From the NCBI GenBank assembly GCA_965206445.1, contig CBDBJR010000002.1:2852001-2916000 (forward strand): a stretch of DNA of 64,000 bases. The letters are read 5' to 3'. Source of the stretch: CBDBJR01 sp965206445. GTDB taxonomy: Bacteria > Pseudomonadota > Gammaproteobacteria > Arenicellales > Poriferihabitantaceae. The position numbers were made by a program, and so were the translations under genes. Below are positions 1 to 9,293 of this stretch, piece by piece. The notes below the pieces were generated by a model. The model was not told the origin of the DNA. It did not search any database and saw only the letters and a program-made list of their open reading frames with translations. The first letter of the stretch is position 1. The number at the start of each line of letters is the position of its first letter.

Positions 1-485
1 TCGGCCAGCACCGCGGCCAGCATCGCCGCCACACCGTCGCCCTGTCTGGCGGATATCGGCCACGGCACGCCCAAAGCCAATTCCTGAAACTCGGCCGCCG
101 CCAACTCCCCGTCAACGCCTTCGGCCTTATTCACGACCACGGTAATCGGCCGCCGACTGCGCCTTAACTGGTCGGCAATTTCGCTATCTGCCGGCACCAG
201 GCCATCACGCGCATCGACCACAAAAAAGACGTGCTGTGCCTCGTCAATCACCCACTCGACCTGTTGATGAATCAGGCGAGCAAACTGACTTTCCTCGGCC
301 GCCTCCAGCCCGCCCGTGTCCACCACCAGAAAGGCGCTGCCATTTTGCTGACCGCGCCCATACATTCGGTCGCGGGTGATGCCGGGCTGATCATCGACAA
401 TCGCATCACGGCTGCGCGTCAGGCGGTTGAACAGGGTCGATTTGCCGACGTTGGGGCGCCCGACCAGCGCAATAACGGGAAGCAT
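1..485 (-). CDS. der: Ribosome-assembly GTPase Der (EngA), N-terminal part, cut by window edge
   Basis: The reading frame starts at an ATG at 485 and runs off the left edge, so only about the first 160 residues are present. They form the first of Der's two tandem GTPase domains: a P-loop GRPNVGKS near residues 8-15, a DTGG switch motif and an NKAEG base-specificity motif. Der acts in late maturation of the 50S ribosomal subunit. It is the last visible gene of the hisS-yfgM-bamB-der series on the minus strand, about 80 bases after bamB, the usual gammaproteobacterial arrangement. The second GTPase domain and the KH-like domain lie outside the window. Confidence 0.95.
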   Translation of the reverse strand, partial: MLPVIALVGRPNVGKSTLFNRLTRSRDAIVDDQPGITRDRMYGRGQQNGSAFLVVDTGGLEAAEESQFARLIHQQVEWVIDEAQHVFFVVDARDGLVPADSEIADQLRRSRRPITVVVNKAEGVDGELAAAEFQELALGVPWPISARQGDGVAAMLAAVLA

Positions 486-566
486 GCGAGTACACTCGTG
501 AAGTCGATACCGCGCAAACACTGACCGTGGCGCGCCGACCGACGTTTGGGGTGGAGGATGCGCGGT

Positions 567-1769
567 TTACGAGGCCGGCGCTGCGCTCAATGAAAACGCA
601 ATCAGCTCGCCCCGGGAAGATAACGCAACGAACCGCTCACCGGTTGGAATAATCGACAAAATCGGATTGGACGACACATTCAGCGCATCCATCAGTACGC
701 CGGAAGCGGCATCCAGCGCATAGATCATGCCGGACGCATCGCCTATCAGCACCCGCTCGCGCTGTGCCAGCGGCCGGCTCACGCCATGCCCGCGGAAACC
801 CTCCTGCTGCCATAGAATCTCGCCGGTAGTCGAATCCAGCGCGAACAGGCCGCCAAGCGAATCAATCACGAACAATCGATCGTCCAGCAGTGCCAGATCC
901 AGTCGCGTGGACAGCCTGGTCTTCCACTGCACCGCGGCATCCTCCAGCTGCAAGGCCACGATATTGCCCTGGTAGGAAGCGGTAAACACCCGATTGGCCG
1001 CCACCAGCGGCGCACTGTCCACATCAGCCAACCGGGCCAATTCATTTCGCCCCTGCGAAAACGCCAACTCGGTTTCCCAGTATTCTCTGCCGGTCAGCAC
1101 ATTATTGGCCAGCAGGCGCCCATTCGACAACCCAATCAGCACCACGTCGCCGGTAATCACGGGCGACGGGTCGCCATGCAGGCTCAATTCGGGCACCGAG
1201 CGCTTGAACTCCCATTGCCGGTCGCCATTATCCGCCCGCAGAGCGACCACCAGGCCGTCGGCCGTTCTGACCACGACCCGGCCATGGCCAACGGTCGGGA
1301 CCGAAGAAATCTGGCGATCAATCGCCGCCTGCCACCGCACCGTCCCATCGTGCTCGTCCAGCGCCACCGTAACCCCGTCCTGCTGCGTCACAACCACCAG
1401 ACCGTCCGCCACGGCGACACCGGAAAAAATCGGCTCGTTCAGCGCCACCTGCCATTTGCGCGCTCCCGTATCCGGGTCGAACAGCGCCACCAAACCATCC
1501 CGACTGCACGCCAGCACACCCTCATCGCCATAGGCCGGACGCAGAATCGCAAAGCCGTCAACCGCACCCAGTCCCAGCGTGCTACGCCAGACAAGCGATA
1601 GCTCATCGCCCCCGGACACCGTCGGCAGCACGCCCGGTTCGGTCGGCTCCTGAAACAGCCCCCATTCGGTCTGGGTGTCGGAGCGACAGCCGGTCAGAAC
1701 CAGCGCCAGTGCCAGCGCCGATATCATCAGATATTTATCCATCCGCTGCTGCATCCTCATGCCGGTCAC
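567..1769 (-). CDS. bamB: Outer-membrane assembly lipoprotein BamB
   Basis: The protein has 400 residues with a lipoprotein signal (hydrophobic stretch ending in LTGC, acylated cysteine about residue 28) followed by repeated PQQ/beta-propeller blades such as ALDEHDGTVRWQ and ALDSTTGEILWQ. BamB is the periplasmic beta-propeller scaffold of the BAM complex that inserts outer-membrane proteins. The GTG start at 1769 overlaps the yfgM stop (GTGA), implying translational coupling; an ATG nine codons further in, before KYLMISALAL, would give a more usual 18-residue signal. Length and position before der fit the family. Confidence 0.95.
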   Translation of the reverse strand: MTGMRMQQRMDKYLMISALALALVLTGCRSDTQTEWGLFQEPTEPGVLPTVSGGDELSLVWRSTLGLGAVDGFAILRPAYGDEGVLACSRDGLVALFDPDTGARKWQVALNEPIFSGVAVADGLVVVTQQDGVTVALDEHDGTVRWQAAIDRQISSVPTVGHGRVVVRTADGLVVALRADNGDRQWEFKRSVPELSLHGDPSPVITGDVVLIGLSNGRLLANNVLTGREYWETELAFSQGRNELARLADVDSAPLVAANRVFTASYQGNIVALQLEDAAVQWKTRLSTRLDLALLDDRLFVIDSLGGLFALDSTTGEILWQQEGFRGHGVSRPLAQRERVLIGDASGMIYALDAASGVLMDALNVSSNPILSIIPTGERFVALSSRGELIAFSLSAAPAS

Positions 1770-2380
1770 AGATTATCGAGTTTGAACCGGACCAGACCAT
1801 CGCCGCGGTCGCCGGCCTGCTGAAGACTTTTCTGATAAAACTCGCGGGCTTTTTCCAGCTCGCCCAGCTGTGCGTAGGCATCGCCCAGCAACTCTGCGTA
1901 CCGCCCGGCAAAGCTGCCTTGATCCTGAATCAGCAGCAGCGCAACCGCCTCCTCGCTCTTGCCCGCGGCATTTAACACCGACGCCAATCGCAGCCGGCCA
2001 ATATGCAGCAAACCGACATCCTCGGTCTGCTCCAGTGCCCGGCGCAAATGCACGGCGGCAGCGTCAAAATCCCCGTCTTCGACCGCCATTCTGGCCACCG
2101 CAAAGGCGGCATGGATGACGTATGGCGTGGCTTTGTATTGCGCTGTCAATTGCTCGGCAATCGCCTCGGCGGACGTTCTGGTCAGTTCGCTCTGCTGTAA
2201 TTGATCGAACAGCAGCGACGCGCTTTCGCCCTGACTTTTCAGATGCCACTGCCAAAACTGGTAGCCCGCTATCGCGGACAAGCCAAGCACGATACCGGCG
2301 ACGACAGGGCGCCCGTTTTCTTTCCATAGCGCTTTTGCCCGCGCCATATCGGTATCATCTATGTGTCTGGTTGTAGCCAT
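1766..2380 (-). CDS. yfgM: YfgM-type TPR membrane protein (ancillary SecYEG subunit)
   Basis: This 204-residue protein has an N-terminal cytoplasmic tail, a single transmembrane helix (VVAGIVLGLSAIAGYQFW, about residues 26-43) and TPR-like helical repeats outside the membrane (for example YAELLGDAYAQLGELEKARE). In E. coli YfgM joins SecYEG and PpiD and links secretion to periplasmic chaperones. It lies between hisS and bamB, as is usual, and its stop overlaps the bamB start. The assignment rests on architecture and gene order. Confidence 0.88.
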   Translation of the reverse strand: MATTRHIDDTDMARAKALWKENGRPVVAGIVLGLSAIAGYQFWQWHLKSQGESASLLFDQLQQSELTRTSAEAIAEQLTAQYKATPYVIHAAFAVARMAVEDGDFDAAAVHLRRALEQTEDVGLLHIGRLRLASVLNAAGKSEEAVALLLIQDQGSFAGRYAELLGDAYAQLGELEKAREFYQKSLQQAGDRGDGLVRFKLDNL

Positions 2381-2473
2381 AGCAAATTAAACTGGTGTCA
2401 TTAAAACAGCATTGCTGTCGTGGTGCTCCGGGCGGCCGCCGACGATGGCCCGGCCGCTTGAAACAATCCATTT

Positions 2474-3802
2474 TCAGGCTGTCAGGTCGGCCCGGTCTCC
2501 TGCGCGTTCGCCGGTGACGGTCAGGCAATACGGCACGACATCATCGACCTTGACATTTTCCTGGTGGCGTTCGGGCGGCGGTCGGTGCGCCGCACCGACC
2601 GGGTAAAGTGTGCGCAATACCTTAATCGCCACTTGATCGCCGGGCTGATCTTCAGCGCCGATAATAATAGCAAGTTTTGCACCACTTTGAGCGGCGCGTT
2701 TGATCTGATTTTTGACTTTGCCGCCACCGCCGTGATTGACCACATCGAAGTCGGCGTCGCGCAGCTTTTCGCCCAGCCTGCCGGCCAGGCCGGCCTGTTC
2801 GGCGCGCAGCACCACCAGGCAGATATCCGGCTGGTCGGTGGATTCAACCGCGCTATCGTCAACCAGCTCGATTAACCGCTCGATGCCGAGGGCAAACCCG
2901 ATGGCCGGCGCATCCTTGCCGCTACGCTGTCCGACCAGATCATCGTAGCGGCCGCCGGCACAAACCGCATTTTGCGCCCCCAGACGCTGCGTGACCCATT
3001 CAAATGCGGTGCCGGTATAATAATCCAACCCGCGCACCAGTCTCGGGTTGATCTGATATTCGACCCCGGCCTGATCCAGCAACCCGCACAACCCGTCAAA
3101 ATGCCGCCGGGCCGCGTCATCGAGAAAATCCAGTATCACCGGCGCCTGCTGTAAAATCTGCTGCGTCGCAGTGACTTTACTATCCAGAATGCGCAACGGG
3201 TTGCGCTGTAGACGCTGCCGACTGTCCTGATCCAATTGGTCGACATAATCCGCAAGATACGCCTGCAAAGCGGCACGATACGCCTGTCGGGTCTGACTCG
3301 AGCCGAGCGTGTTGAGGTGCAGTACAACGCCGGAGATGTCCAGCAATTTCCAGATCCTGGCGCTGGCCTGAATAATCTCCGCATCGATATCCGGCCCGCT
3401 CCAGCCAAATGCCTCGAGGCCAAATTGATAAAACTGTCGATACCGGCCCTGCTGCGGATTTTCCCGGCGGAACATCGGCCCCATATACCACAACCGCTGC
3501 CGCCGGTTGTACAGCAGGCCATGTTGATTGCAGGCGCGAACCGTACTCGCAGTGGCCTCGGGCCGCAGGGTCAGGCTGACGTTACCGGCATCATTGAAAG
3601 TGTACATTTCCTTCTCGACGATATCGGTCTGATCGCCGAGCGACTGCGTAAACAGCTCGGTTTTCTCGACCATCGGCGTACGAATCTCGCAATAGCCGTA
3701 TTGCCGCGCCACCTGCCGCAGCCTGGCTTCGACGTGCTGCCATAAGCCGGTTTGCCCGGGCAGCAAATCGTTCATCCCCTTAACCGACAGAATCTTGTCC
3801 AT
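2474..3802 (-). CDS. hisS: Histidine--tRNA ligase
   Basis: Class II aminoacyl-tRNA synthetase that charges tRNA-His. Motif 2 region (RPEATASTVRAC, MFRRENPQQGRYRQF), the histidine-specific segment LVRGLDYYTGTAFEW and the ATP-site motif 3 (AIGFALGIERL) are visible, followed by the anticodon-binding domain. The ATG at 3802 (MDKILSVKGMNDLLPG) matches the usual HisS beginning, so the 23 codons of open frame upstream are not counted. The C-terminus runs about 20 residues past the conserved core. ispG, normally just upstream, is absent and rodZ follows directly. Confidence 0.96.
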   Translation of the reverse strand: MDKILSVKGMNDLLPGQTGLWQHVEARLRQVARQYGYCEIRTPMVEKTELFTQSLGDQTDIVEKEMYTFNDAGNVSLTLRPEATASTVRACNQHGLLYNRRQRLWYMGPMFRRENPQQGRYRQFYQFGLEAFGWSGPDIDAEIIQASARIWKLLDISGVVLHLNTLGSSQTRQAYRAALQAYLADYVDQLDQDSRQRLQRNPLRILDSKVTATQQILQQAPVILDFLDDAARRHFDGLCGLLDQAGVEYQINPRLVRGLDYYTGTAFEWVTQRLGAQNAVCAGGRYDDLVGQRSGKDAPAIGFALGIERLIELVDDSAVESTDQPDICLVVLRAEQAGLAGRLGEKLRDADFDVVNHGGGGKVKNQIKRAAQSGAKLAIIIGAEDQPGDQVAIKVLRTLYPVGAAHRPPPERHQENVKVDDVVPYCLTVTGERAGDRADLTA

Positions 3803-3818
3803 ACCCACGCACACGGAC

Positions 3819-4856
3819 TCAGTTTTCGCCAACCTGGAATCGCGCCGACCGGCTGCCCGGGCTGATCGCAATCGGTACCGGCTGCCCGCGATACGTCACC
3901 TCCGCCCCCGCTGCATCGGCGATGAACACATAAAACGGCGGCCGGCCCCGGAGCCGCACATACTCGTCCCCGGGCACAGTCTGATCAATCAGCTTGCTGC
4001 CGCTCTGGTCGCGCACCTCCAGCCAGGTTGATTGCGCGAGCCGCAAGTGGAGCATATCCGTGCCGACCTCCGACTGTTTCTGCCCGGACTGCGGTGCATT
4101 CGCGGCAGTGGCAGTGGCAGTGGCCGCATCCAACCCGGTGGGATTGATTGCCGGTGCGTCACTGTCCGTCGCATCCGACAACCCCTCGTTCGCAACCGAC
4201 GGTGCACCGCCGTTTGATCGATCAGCCGACACTGCCCGCAGATCCGCCACCGCGCCATCGTCGAGCGAATCGACCCGGCCCTGATCGGGCGGCTCGATCG
4301 CAGGGGCTGGCGGCCCGCCATCATCCGGGAAATTGGGCACCGGCAATACCGGGTCCGCGGGTTGCTGCTCGCTGCCGGTGGCCGGCGCCGACTCCCCCCG
4401 CTGGAACCATCGACTCATCTGCTGCACTGCCTGATCGACCAACGGCGTATTTTGCGTCTGCCAGTACCAGGCCGCTGCCAGCAAAAAGACCAGCAGCAAG
4501 CTGAACAATACAGCGATACGTCGCCGACGCCCGTCTTGTCCGCTGTGCCACCGGCGAACAGGCTGTTTGCGCGGCACCACCGCTGCCGAGTGCATCAGAT
4601 TGCTTTTATGCGCCGCTATCGAATCCTCGATGGTGATTTCCAGCAAGCCGGCATAGTTGCGCCAATAACCCTGTACATACGTCGGCCCCGGCAAAGCCGC
4701 ATAATCGTCCTGTTCAATCGCCTCGATCCGCCTTACCGGCAGATACAATGCCTGGGCGATGTCTTGCAGCGACCAGCCGTTTTTTTCCCGCTGCTGTCGG
4801 CACAACGTCCCCGGCGATGCGACCGACGATACTTCAGGGTACATTTTATCGACCAT
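3819..4856 (-). CDS. rodZ: RodZ-like cell-shape protein (HTH + DUF4115)
   Basis: The 345-residue protein has an N-terminal helix-turn-helix of the HTH_25 type (LCRQQREKNGWSLQDIAQAL, residues about 18-37), a basic juxtamembrane segment, a transmembrane helix (IAVLFSLLLVFLLAAAWYW, near residue 120), a proline/alanine-rich periplasmic linker and a C-terminal DUF4115 domain (RLAQSTWLEVRDQSGSKLID). RodZ connects MreB filaments to the elongasome. It lies between pilW and hisS as in many gammaproteobacteria. The linker has low-complexity Ala-Thr repeats. Confidence 0.92.
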   Translation of the reverse strand: MVDKMYPEVSSVASPGTLCRQQREKNGWSLQDIAQALYLPVRRIEAIEQDDYAALPGPTYVQGYWRNYAGLLEITIEDSIAAHKSNLMHSAAVVPRKQPVRRWHSGQDGRRRRIAVLFSLLLVFLLAAAWYWQTQNTPLVDQAVQQMSRWFQRGESAPATGSEQQPADPVLPVPNFPDDGGPPAPAIEPPDQGRVDSLDDGAVADLRAVSADRSNGGAPSVANEGLSDATDSDAPAINPTGLDAATATATAANAPQSGQKQSEVGTDMLHLRLAQSTWLEVRDQSGSKLIDQTVPGDEYVRLRGRPPFYVFIADAAGAEVTYRGQPVPIAISPGSRSARFQVGEN

Positions 4857-4928
4857 TATCCGAATCCGATTGATCAGTGAGCCGGGAGAGCGACAGGCGG
4901 CGGCATGGGAAAACAGCGCGCCACAGCA

Positions 4929-5693
4929 CTACAAAAATTCCTTGACCTCGGCGAGTTCCGGTGACTGCGGAAACCGGGCGCGCAACTCGCGTGCATAGAA
5001 CCGCGCTTTGTCCGCATCATCGAGCTGAAACTCGACCTGAGCGGCCAGCAGCAGCGCCTTCGCATTCACCACATCGGCGGCAAAATAGCGCTCGAGAAAA
5101 CCGCGCGATGACAGGTAGTTGCTCTGTCGATAGGCAATTTCCGCCATCGGCAGCAGCGCCTGAGGCAGTACCGGGTTGGATTGCAGCACGGTCTGGAAAT
5201 GCTGTTTTGCCGTATCCAGGTTGTTTGCCTGAAAATGACACACCCCCAGCCCCAGCCAGGTCAAATCCGGGACCGTGCCTTTCCGCAGCGTGATCACGCG
5301 CTCCAATTGCACCAAACCGCGCTCGATCTGGCCTTGCCGGCACAGTTGGATGCCATAGTCATTCATTGCCGTGAAGTTGTCGCGATTCAGCGCAATCGCC
5401 CGCTCGAACCAGCGATTGGCCTGGTCATATCGCGTCAGCCGAATCTGTACCAGCGCTTTTCCATGGTATGCCCGGTCCGATGCCGGGTTAATCTCCAGCG
5501 CCTGGTCGAATTTATCATCGGCGGTTTCCAGTTGATTGCGCCGCAGATAATCCATCCCGAGATCGACATGGGCTTCAACCCGGCGGTCTGTTTCCCATTT
5601 TTCGATCCGGCTGTCGCCATCGGAGACACACGCACTCGCCCCCCAGACCACCGCCAGCAGCAGCAAACCAGGTCGCCTCAGCGTGGGTTTCAT
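4929..5693 (-). CDS. pilW: Type IV pilus biogenesis lipoprotein PilW/PilF
   Basis: Starting at the ATG at 5693 the protein has 254 residues with a lipoprotein signal (LLLLAVVWGASAC) and about six TPR repeats (for example AHVDLGMDYLRRNQLETADD and AYHGKALVQIRLTRYDQANR). PilF/PilW is the outer-membrane pilotin needed for PilQ secretin assembly. The longer upstream frame lacks a signal sequence and overlaps the end of rlmN, so the internal start is preferred. It lies between rlmN and rodZ, as in Pseudomonas and relatives. No other pilus gene is in the window. Confidence 0.9.
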   Translation of the reverse strand: MKPTLRRPGLLLLAVVWGASACVSDGDSRIEKWETDRRVEAHVDLGMDYLRRNQLETADDKFDQALEINPASDRAYHGKALVQIRLTRYDQANRWFERAIALNRDNFTAMNDYGIQLCRQGQIERGLVQLERVITLRKGTVPDLTWLGLGVCHFQANNLDTAKQHFQTVLQSNPVLPQALLPMAEIAYRQSNYLSSRGFLERYFAADVVNAKALLLAAQVEFQLDDADKARFYARELRARFPQSPELAEVKEFL

Positions 5694-5712
5694 GGTAGCA
5701 CCGGGAGCGCGA

Positions 5713-6843
5713 TCACGACCGCAGTCGGGCCGAGCGTTTGGTGCGGTCTTCAACCCGACCGACCAGTTGGCCGCAGGCGGCATCGATGTCCTCTCCCCGC
5801 GTCTTGCGGGTAACGGTAAAGATGTCGCCCTGCAATAAAATATCACGAAACCGGTCGATATTTTCCCGGGTCGAGCACCGGTAGCCGATGCCGTGGCAAG
5901 GGTTGAACGGAATCAGATTCACCTTGGCCGGCAGGTCTGCGAGCAGCCGCACAAGCTGGTGGGCCTGACTCGCACTGTCATTGACGCCGTCGAGCATCAC
6001 ATATTCGAACGTAACACGCTGGTTAGCCCGCCTGCCGACATAGCGGCGACAGGCCTCCAACAACACCCGCAGCGGGTATTTTTTATTCAACGGCACCAGC
6101 TGATCGCGCAATTCATCGTCAGGCGCATGCAGGGAAACCGCCAGACTGACCGGGCATTCTTCAGCCAGACGATCTATCCCCGGCACCACGCCGGCGGTGC
6201 TCAACGTTACCCTGCGCTTTGACAGGCCAAAGGAAAAATCATCCATCATCAAACGCATCGCCGGAATCACATTATCCAGATTCAGCATCGGCTCACCCAT
6301 GCCCATCATGACGATATTGGTTACCGGACGCCGCTGCCGGTCGCCGCCGTTTACCGCATCCGTCTCCACCGCTTCGGGCCGCTGTGCCGCCAGCCGTTCA
6401 ATCGCCTGATTGGCCAGCCACAATTGACCAATGATTTCAGCCACCTGAAGATTCCGATTATATCCCTGCCGCGCGGTCGCACAGAAAGTACAGTTCAACA
6501 TACAGCCGACCTGCGACGAAACACACAGACTGCCGCGCGCCGGCTCCGGTATATACACCGTTTCGATACAGTTGCCGTCGGCCAGTTGCAGCAGCCATTT
6601 GCAGGTGCCGTCAGCCGCCGTCTGCTGCTTTGCGATCGTCGGCAGTTCGATGCCCGCGGTTTGGCCGAGCCGCTGCCGGAGTGATTTGCTCAGATCGGTC
6701 ATGCGGTCAATATCGAGCATTTGCCGCTGATAAATCCACTGCAATACCTGCCCGGCACGAAACCGCGGCTCGCCGAGATCGCTGAAAAACGCTTCCAGCC
6801 GATCGCGATCGAACGACATCAGATTCACCGCGTTAGCCGACAT
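5713..6843 (-). CDS. rlmN: Dual-specificity 23S rRNA/tRNA adenine C2-methyltransferase RlmN
   Basis: Radical-SAM methyltransferase that makes m2A at 23S A2503 and tRNA A37. The cluster motif CMLNCTFC (CX3CX2C) follows VSSQVG; MGMGEPMLNLDNV and the SLHAPDDELR segment are family hallmarks. Two other key cysteines of the mechanism are expected near the C-terminus, in TRKTRGEDIDAACGQL. Its 376 residues are typical. pilW starts 19 bases downstream, suggesting cotranscription. Confidence 0.96.
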   Translation of the reverse strand: MSANAVNLMSFDRDRLEAFFSDLGEPRFRAGQVLQWIYQRQMLDIDRMTDLSKSLRQRLGQTAGIELPTIAKQQTAADGTCKWLLQLADGNCIETVYIPEPARGSLCVSSQVGCMLNCTFCATARQGYNRNLQVAEIIGQLWLANQAIERLAAQRPEAVETDAVNGGDRQRRPVTNIVMMGMGEPMLNLDNVIPAMRLMMDDFSFGLSKRRVTLSTAGVVPGIDRLAEECPVSLAVSLHAPDDELRDQLVPLNKKYPLRVLLEACRRYVGRRANQRVTFEYVMLDGVNDSASQAHQLVRLLADLPAKVNLIPFNPCHGIGYRCSTRENIDRFRDILLQGDIFTVTRKTRGEDIDAACGQLVGRVEDRTKRSARLRS

Positions 6844-6931
6844 TATGCTCGCTCACACCGGCAGCGCGTCAACACAGCCGACCATGGGGGGCCGTCAAAT
6901 CCGATCGAATACATCGACCACGTGATTGCGC

Positions 6932-7363
6932 TCAGCACGTACGCGGGCAAATCTGATCATCGCTGAAAAAGAAGGCGATTTCGCCCACCGCCGTGGCTGC
7001 CGAATCCGACCCGTGTACCGCATTTTGCTCGATCGTGGCGGCAAAATCCGCACGGATGGTGTCGGCAGCGGCCTCAGCAGGGTCGGTCGCCCCCATGAGC
7101 TGCCGGTTCTTCATGATCGCATCTTCGCCCTCCAGAATCTGCAACACCACCGGCCCGGAAATCATGAAATCCACCAGACTACGATAAAATGGCCGCTGTT
7201 TATGCTCTGCATAAAACGCCTCGGCCTGCGCGCGCGTCAAATGCTGCATGCGCGCCGCGACAATGTGCAAGCCGGCATTTTCCAACCGCTGGCAAATCGA
7301 ACCAATCAGATTCTTGCCCACGGCATCCGGTTTAATAATCGAGAAAGTACGTTCAATCGCCAT
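6932..7363 (-). CDS. ndk: Nucleoside diphosphate kinase
   Basis: This 143-residue protein begins MAIERTFSIIKPDAV and contains the active-site histidine in NAVHGSDSAATA, the residue phosphorylated in the ping-pong transfer from ATP to other NDPs. Its length is standard for the family. It sits 88 bases upstream of rlmN on the same strand, a conserved neighbour pair. Confidence 0.97.
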   Translation of the reverse strand: MAIERTFSIIKPDAVGKNLIGSICQRLENAGLHIVAARMQHLTRAQAEAFYAEHKQRPFYRSLVDFMISGPVVLQILEGEDAIMKNRQLMGATDPAEAAADTIRADFAATIEQNAVHGSDSAATAVGEIAFFFSDDQICPRTC

Positions 7364-7420
7364 GTATCGCCCTCAAAATCAATGAATTTTATTCGCAAAC
7401 CGCCCGCGCCGATTGTACCG

Positions 7421-8839
7421 TCAAGCCGCAGTGCGGGCAATCAGTTCCCGTTCGCCCACGCCGATGATGTTGACCTCCAGCCAATCGCCGGCGACCTGCG
7501 GCGGCGTCTGCCCGGCTGGCAGGTGAATCTCGACCGCAAAATAATTGTCCGCTCGACCGCGCAACCGACGCGCCGCCAGGTCGTGCTGCTGTTGCACCGA
7601 TTCCAGCAGCACCTTGAAACGCCGGCCAACCTGCCGCCGGGCAACGCGCCGCCACACGCTGCGCCCCTGGGCGCGAATTTGTGCGGCGCGCTGTTTGCGC
7701 ACCGCCACCGGCACCTGCCGCACAATGCGCGCCGCCGGCGTGCCGGCCCGTGGCGAATAGGGAAACACATGCGGGAAAGGGATTTCCAGCTGCTCGACCG
7801 CCGCCAGCGTATCGGCAAAATGCACCGCTTCCTCCGTAGGGAAGCCGACCAGAATATCGGCGCTCAGCACCATATCCGGCACACACTGTCGCAATTGGGC
7901 AATGCGCTGATACAAAACCGCCCGGGTAGCCCGTCGCTTCATCCGCTTCAAAATCAAGGTATTGCCACTTTGCAGCGACAGGTGCAGTTGCCGGCAAATC
8001 TTCGGTTCACGGGCAATCAGCTCGATCAGCTGATCGGAAATATGCGCCGGGTCAATCGAGCTGAGCCGCAGTCGAAAATCGCCTTGAATCGTAACCAGCT
8101 GCGCCAGCAGGTCGGCCAATGCAATCGACTGCCCCGGCATATCATCGCCGTAGGAGCCAATATCGACCCCGCAAATGACGATTTCACGGTAGCGGTTCAT
8201 CACCAGCCGCTCAACCTGGCGGCGAATCATCCGCATCGAAAAGGAGCGATTCGGCCCGCGAGCGGTATGAATGATGCAAAAAGTACAGCCCTGGCTGCAC
8301 CCTTGCTGAATCTGTACAAACGCCCGCGTGCGGCCGGCAAACCCGGTCAGCAGCTGATCCGGCAGGCTGATTTCCCGGTCGACATCATCCACCATCACCG
8401 GCGGCAGCAGACCGCGATACAGCGGCGACAACAGCGCGGGAATATCCAGCTTTCGACTATTGCCGACCACCAGATCGACGCCCGGGATGGCCGCACAGGC
8501 GGCGGGGTCGATCTGCGCGTAGCAGCCGGTCACGACAACCCACGCCGCCGGATTGCGGCGAATGACCCGCCTGATCTGCTGGCGCGCCTGGCGGTCGGCT
8601 TCGGCGGTTACCGTGCAGGTATTGACGACGAAGACATCCGTCGGCTGGTCGGCATCGACTCGTTGATACTGCAAATCGGCCAGTTTCTGCCCGATCAATT
8701 CCGATTCGAAGGCGTTCACCTTGCAGCCGAAAGTAGCCAGCCTCACCCGGGTGGGTGCGGCCGACTTTGCGCACCGTTGTGCCGCCTCAGGCGGGGCGAC
8801 GATAACCGAGGACATGGGGCCGGAGGCCGACGCCGACAA
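7421..8839 (-). CDS. mtaB: tRNA t6A37 methylthiotransferase MtaB
   Basis: Methylthiotransferase-family radical-SAM enzyme that converts t6A to ms2t6A at position 37 of tRNA. The N-terminal UPF0004 domain supplies three cluster cysteines (TFGCKVN, NTCTVTAEA, VTGCYAQ); the radical-SAM motif is CSQGCTFC; a TRAM-like C-terminal segment follows. GCKVN and the short inter-domain spacing favour MtaB over MiaB. The first 30 or so residues are poorly conserved, so the start may be a few codons inside (second Met at residue 9). It starts 14 bases after erpA and is probably cotranscribed with it. Confidence 0.9.
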   Translation of the reverse strand: MSASASGPMSSVIVAPPEAAQRCAKSAAPTRVRLATFGCKVNAFESELIGQKLADLQYQRVDADQPTDVFVVNTCTVTAEADRQARQQIRRVIRRNPAAWVVVTGCYAQIDPAACAAIPGVDLVVGNSRKLDIPALLSPLYRGLLPPVMVDDVDREISLPDQLLTGFAGRTRAFVQIQQGCSQGCTFCIIHTARGPNRSFSMRMIRRQVERLVMNRYREIVICGVDIGSYGDDMPGQSIALADLLAQLVTIQGDFRLRLSSIDPAHISDQLIELIAREPKICRQLHLSLQSGNTLILKRMKRRATRAVLYQRIAQLRQCVPDMVLSADILVGFPTEEAVHFADTLAAVEQLEIPFPHVFPYSPRAGTPAARIVRQVPVAVRKQRAAQIRAQGRSVWRRVARRQVGRRFKVLLESVQQQHDLAARRLRGRADNYFAVEIHLPAGQTPPQVAGDWLEVNIIGVGERELIARTAA

Positions 8840-8853
8840 TGCCGTGCCGACGC

Positions 8854-9180
8854 TCAGTTGACCGTGAAGCTCTCACCGCAGCCGCACTGTTCGGTGACAT
8901 TCGGGTTCTTGAAATGAAACGCGCAGGACAGCCCGTCAACGACATAATCGATCTGCATACCCTGCAGGTATTCGAGGTGCGACTTGTCGACGACCACCTT
9001 GACGCCGTTGGTTTCAAACACCTGATCGCCCGCTTCAATCTCGCTGGCGTAGTCAAGCACGTAGGCCAGGCCGGAACAGCCGGCGTTTTTCACCGCCACC
9101 CGCAGAACTTCGCCCTGGTCACGCCCGGCCAGGTGGGTTTTGACCTGCTGCGCCGCCGCTTTGGTTAAGTGAATGGTCAT
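8854..9180 (-). CDS. erpA: A-type iron-sulfur carrier ErpA
   Basis: From the ATG at 9180 the protein is 108 residues: MTIHLTKAAAQQVKTHL, then the three A-type cysteines in VKNAGCSGLAY and EQCGCGESFTV near the end. ErpA delivers Fe-S clusters to apo-proteins, including enzymes of isoprenoid synthesis. A longer upstream reading frame exists but lacks family similarity and would overlap the promoter-like region. The downstream neighbour mtaB encodes an Fe-S enzyme. Confidence 0.94.
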   Translation of the reverse strand: MTIHLTKAAAQQVKTHLAGRDQGEVLRVAVKNAGCSGLAYVLDYASEIEAGDQVFETNGVKVVVDKSHLEYLQGMQIDYVVDGLSCAFHFKNPNVTEQCGCGESFTVN

Positions 9181-9210
9181 TGGGAGTATACGTAGTGTTG
9201 AATTGGCGTG

Positions 9211-9251
9211 ATTGTAACATGCAAATTGCTGTATTCCAGCGCTATATAGCG
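9211..9251 (-). promoter_or_regulatory. Putative erpA promoter with palindromic operator
   Basis: On the minus strand an extended -10 (TGTTACAAT) occupies 9219-9211, about 31 bases before the erpA start. A perfect 12-base palindrome, CGCTATATAGCG, lies at 9240-9251, where an activator or repressor could bind. erpA is IscR-controlled in E. coli, but this palindrome is not a recognisable IscR site. Prediction by eye only. Confidence 0.35.
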
Positions 9252-9293
9252 TCAAATAAAACGTATTGCGGCCGGGAACTAAAACGACCGACC

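Noticed and set aside
4080..4130. Short tandem repeat in rodZ (GCAGTG units)
   Set aside because: It only encodes the low-complexity Ala/Thr linker of RodZ, which varies in all species.
6926..8917. A 663-codon plus-strand open frame
   Set aside because: It lies antisense to ndk and mtaB, which have complete family motifs; its composition (rich in Arg, His, Gln) is that of an antisense shadow in GC-rich DNA.
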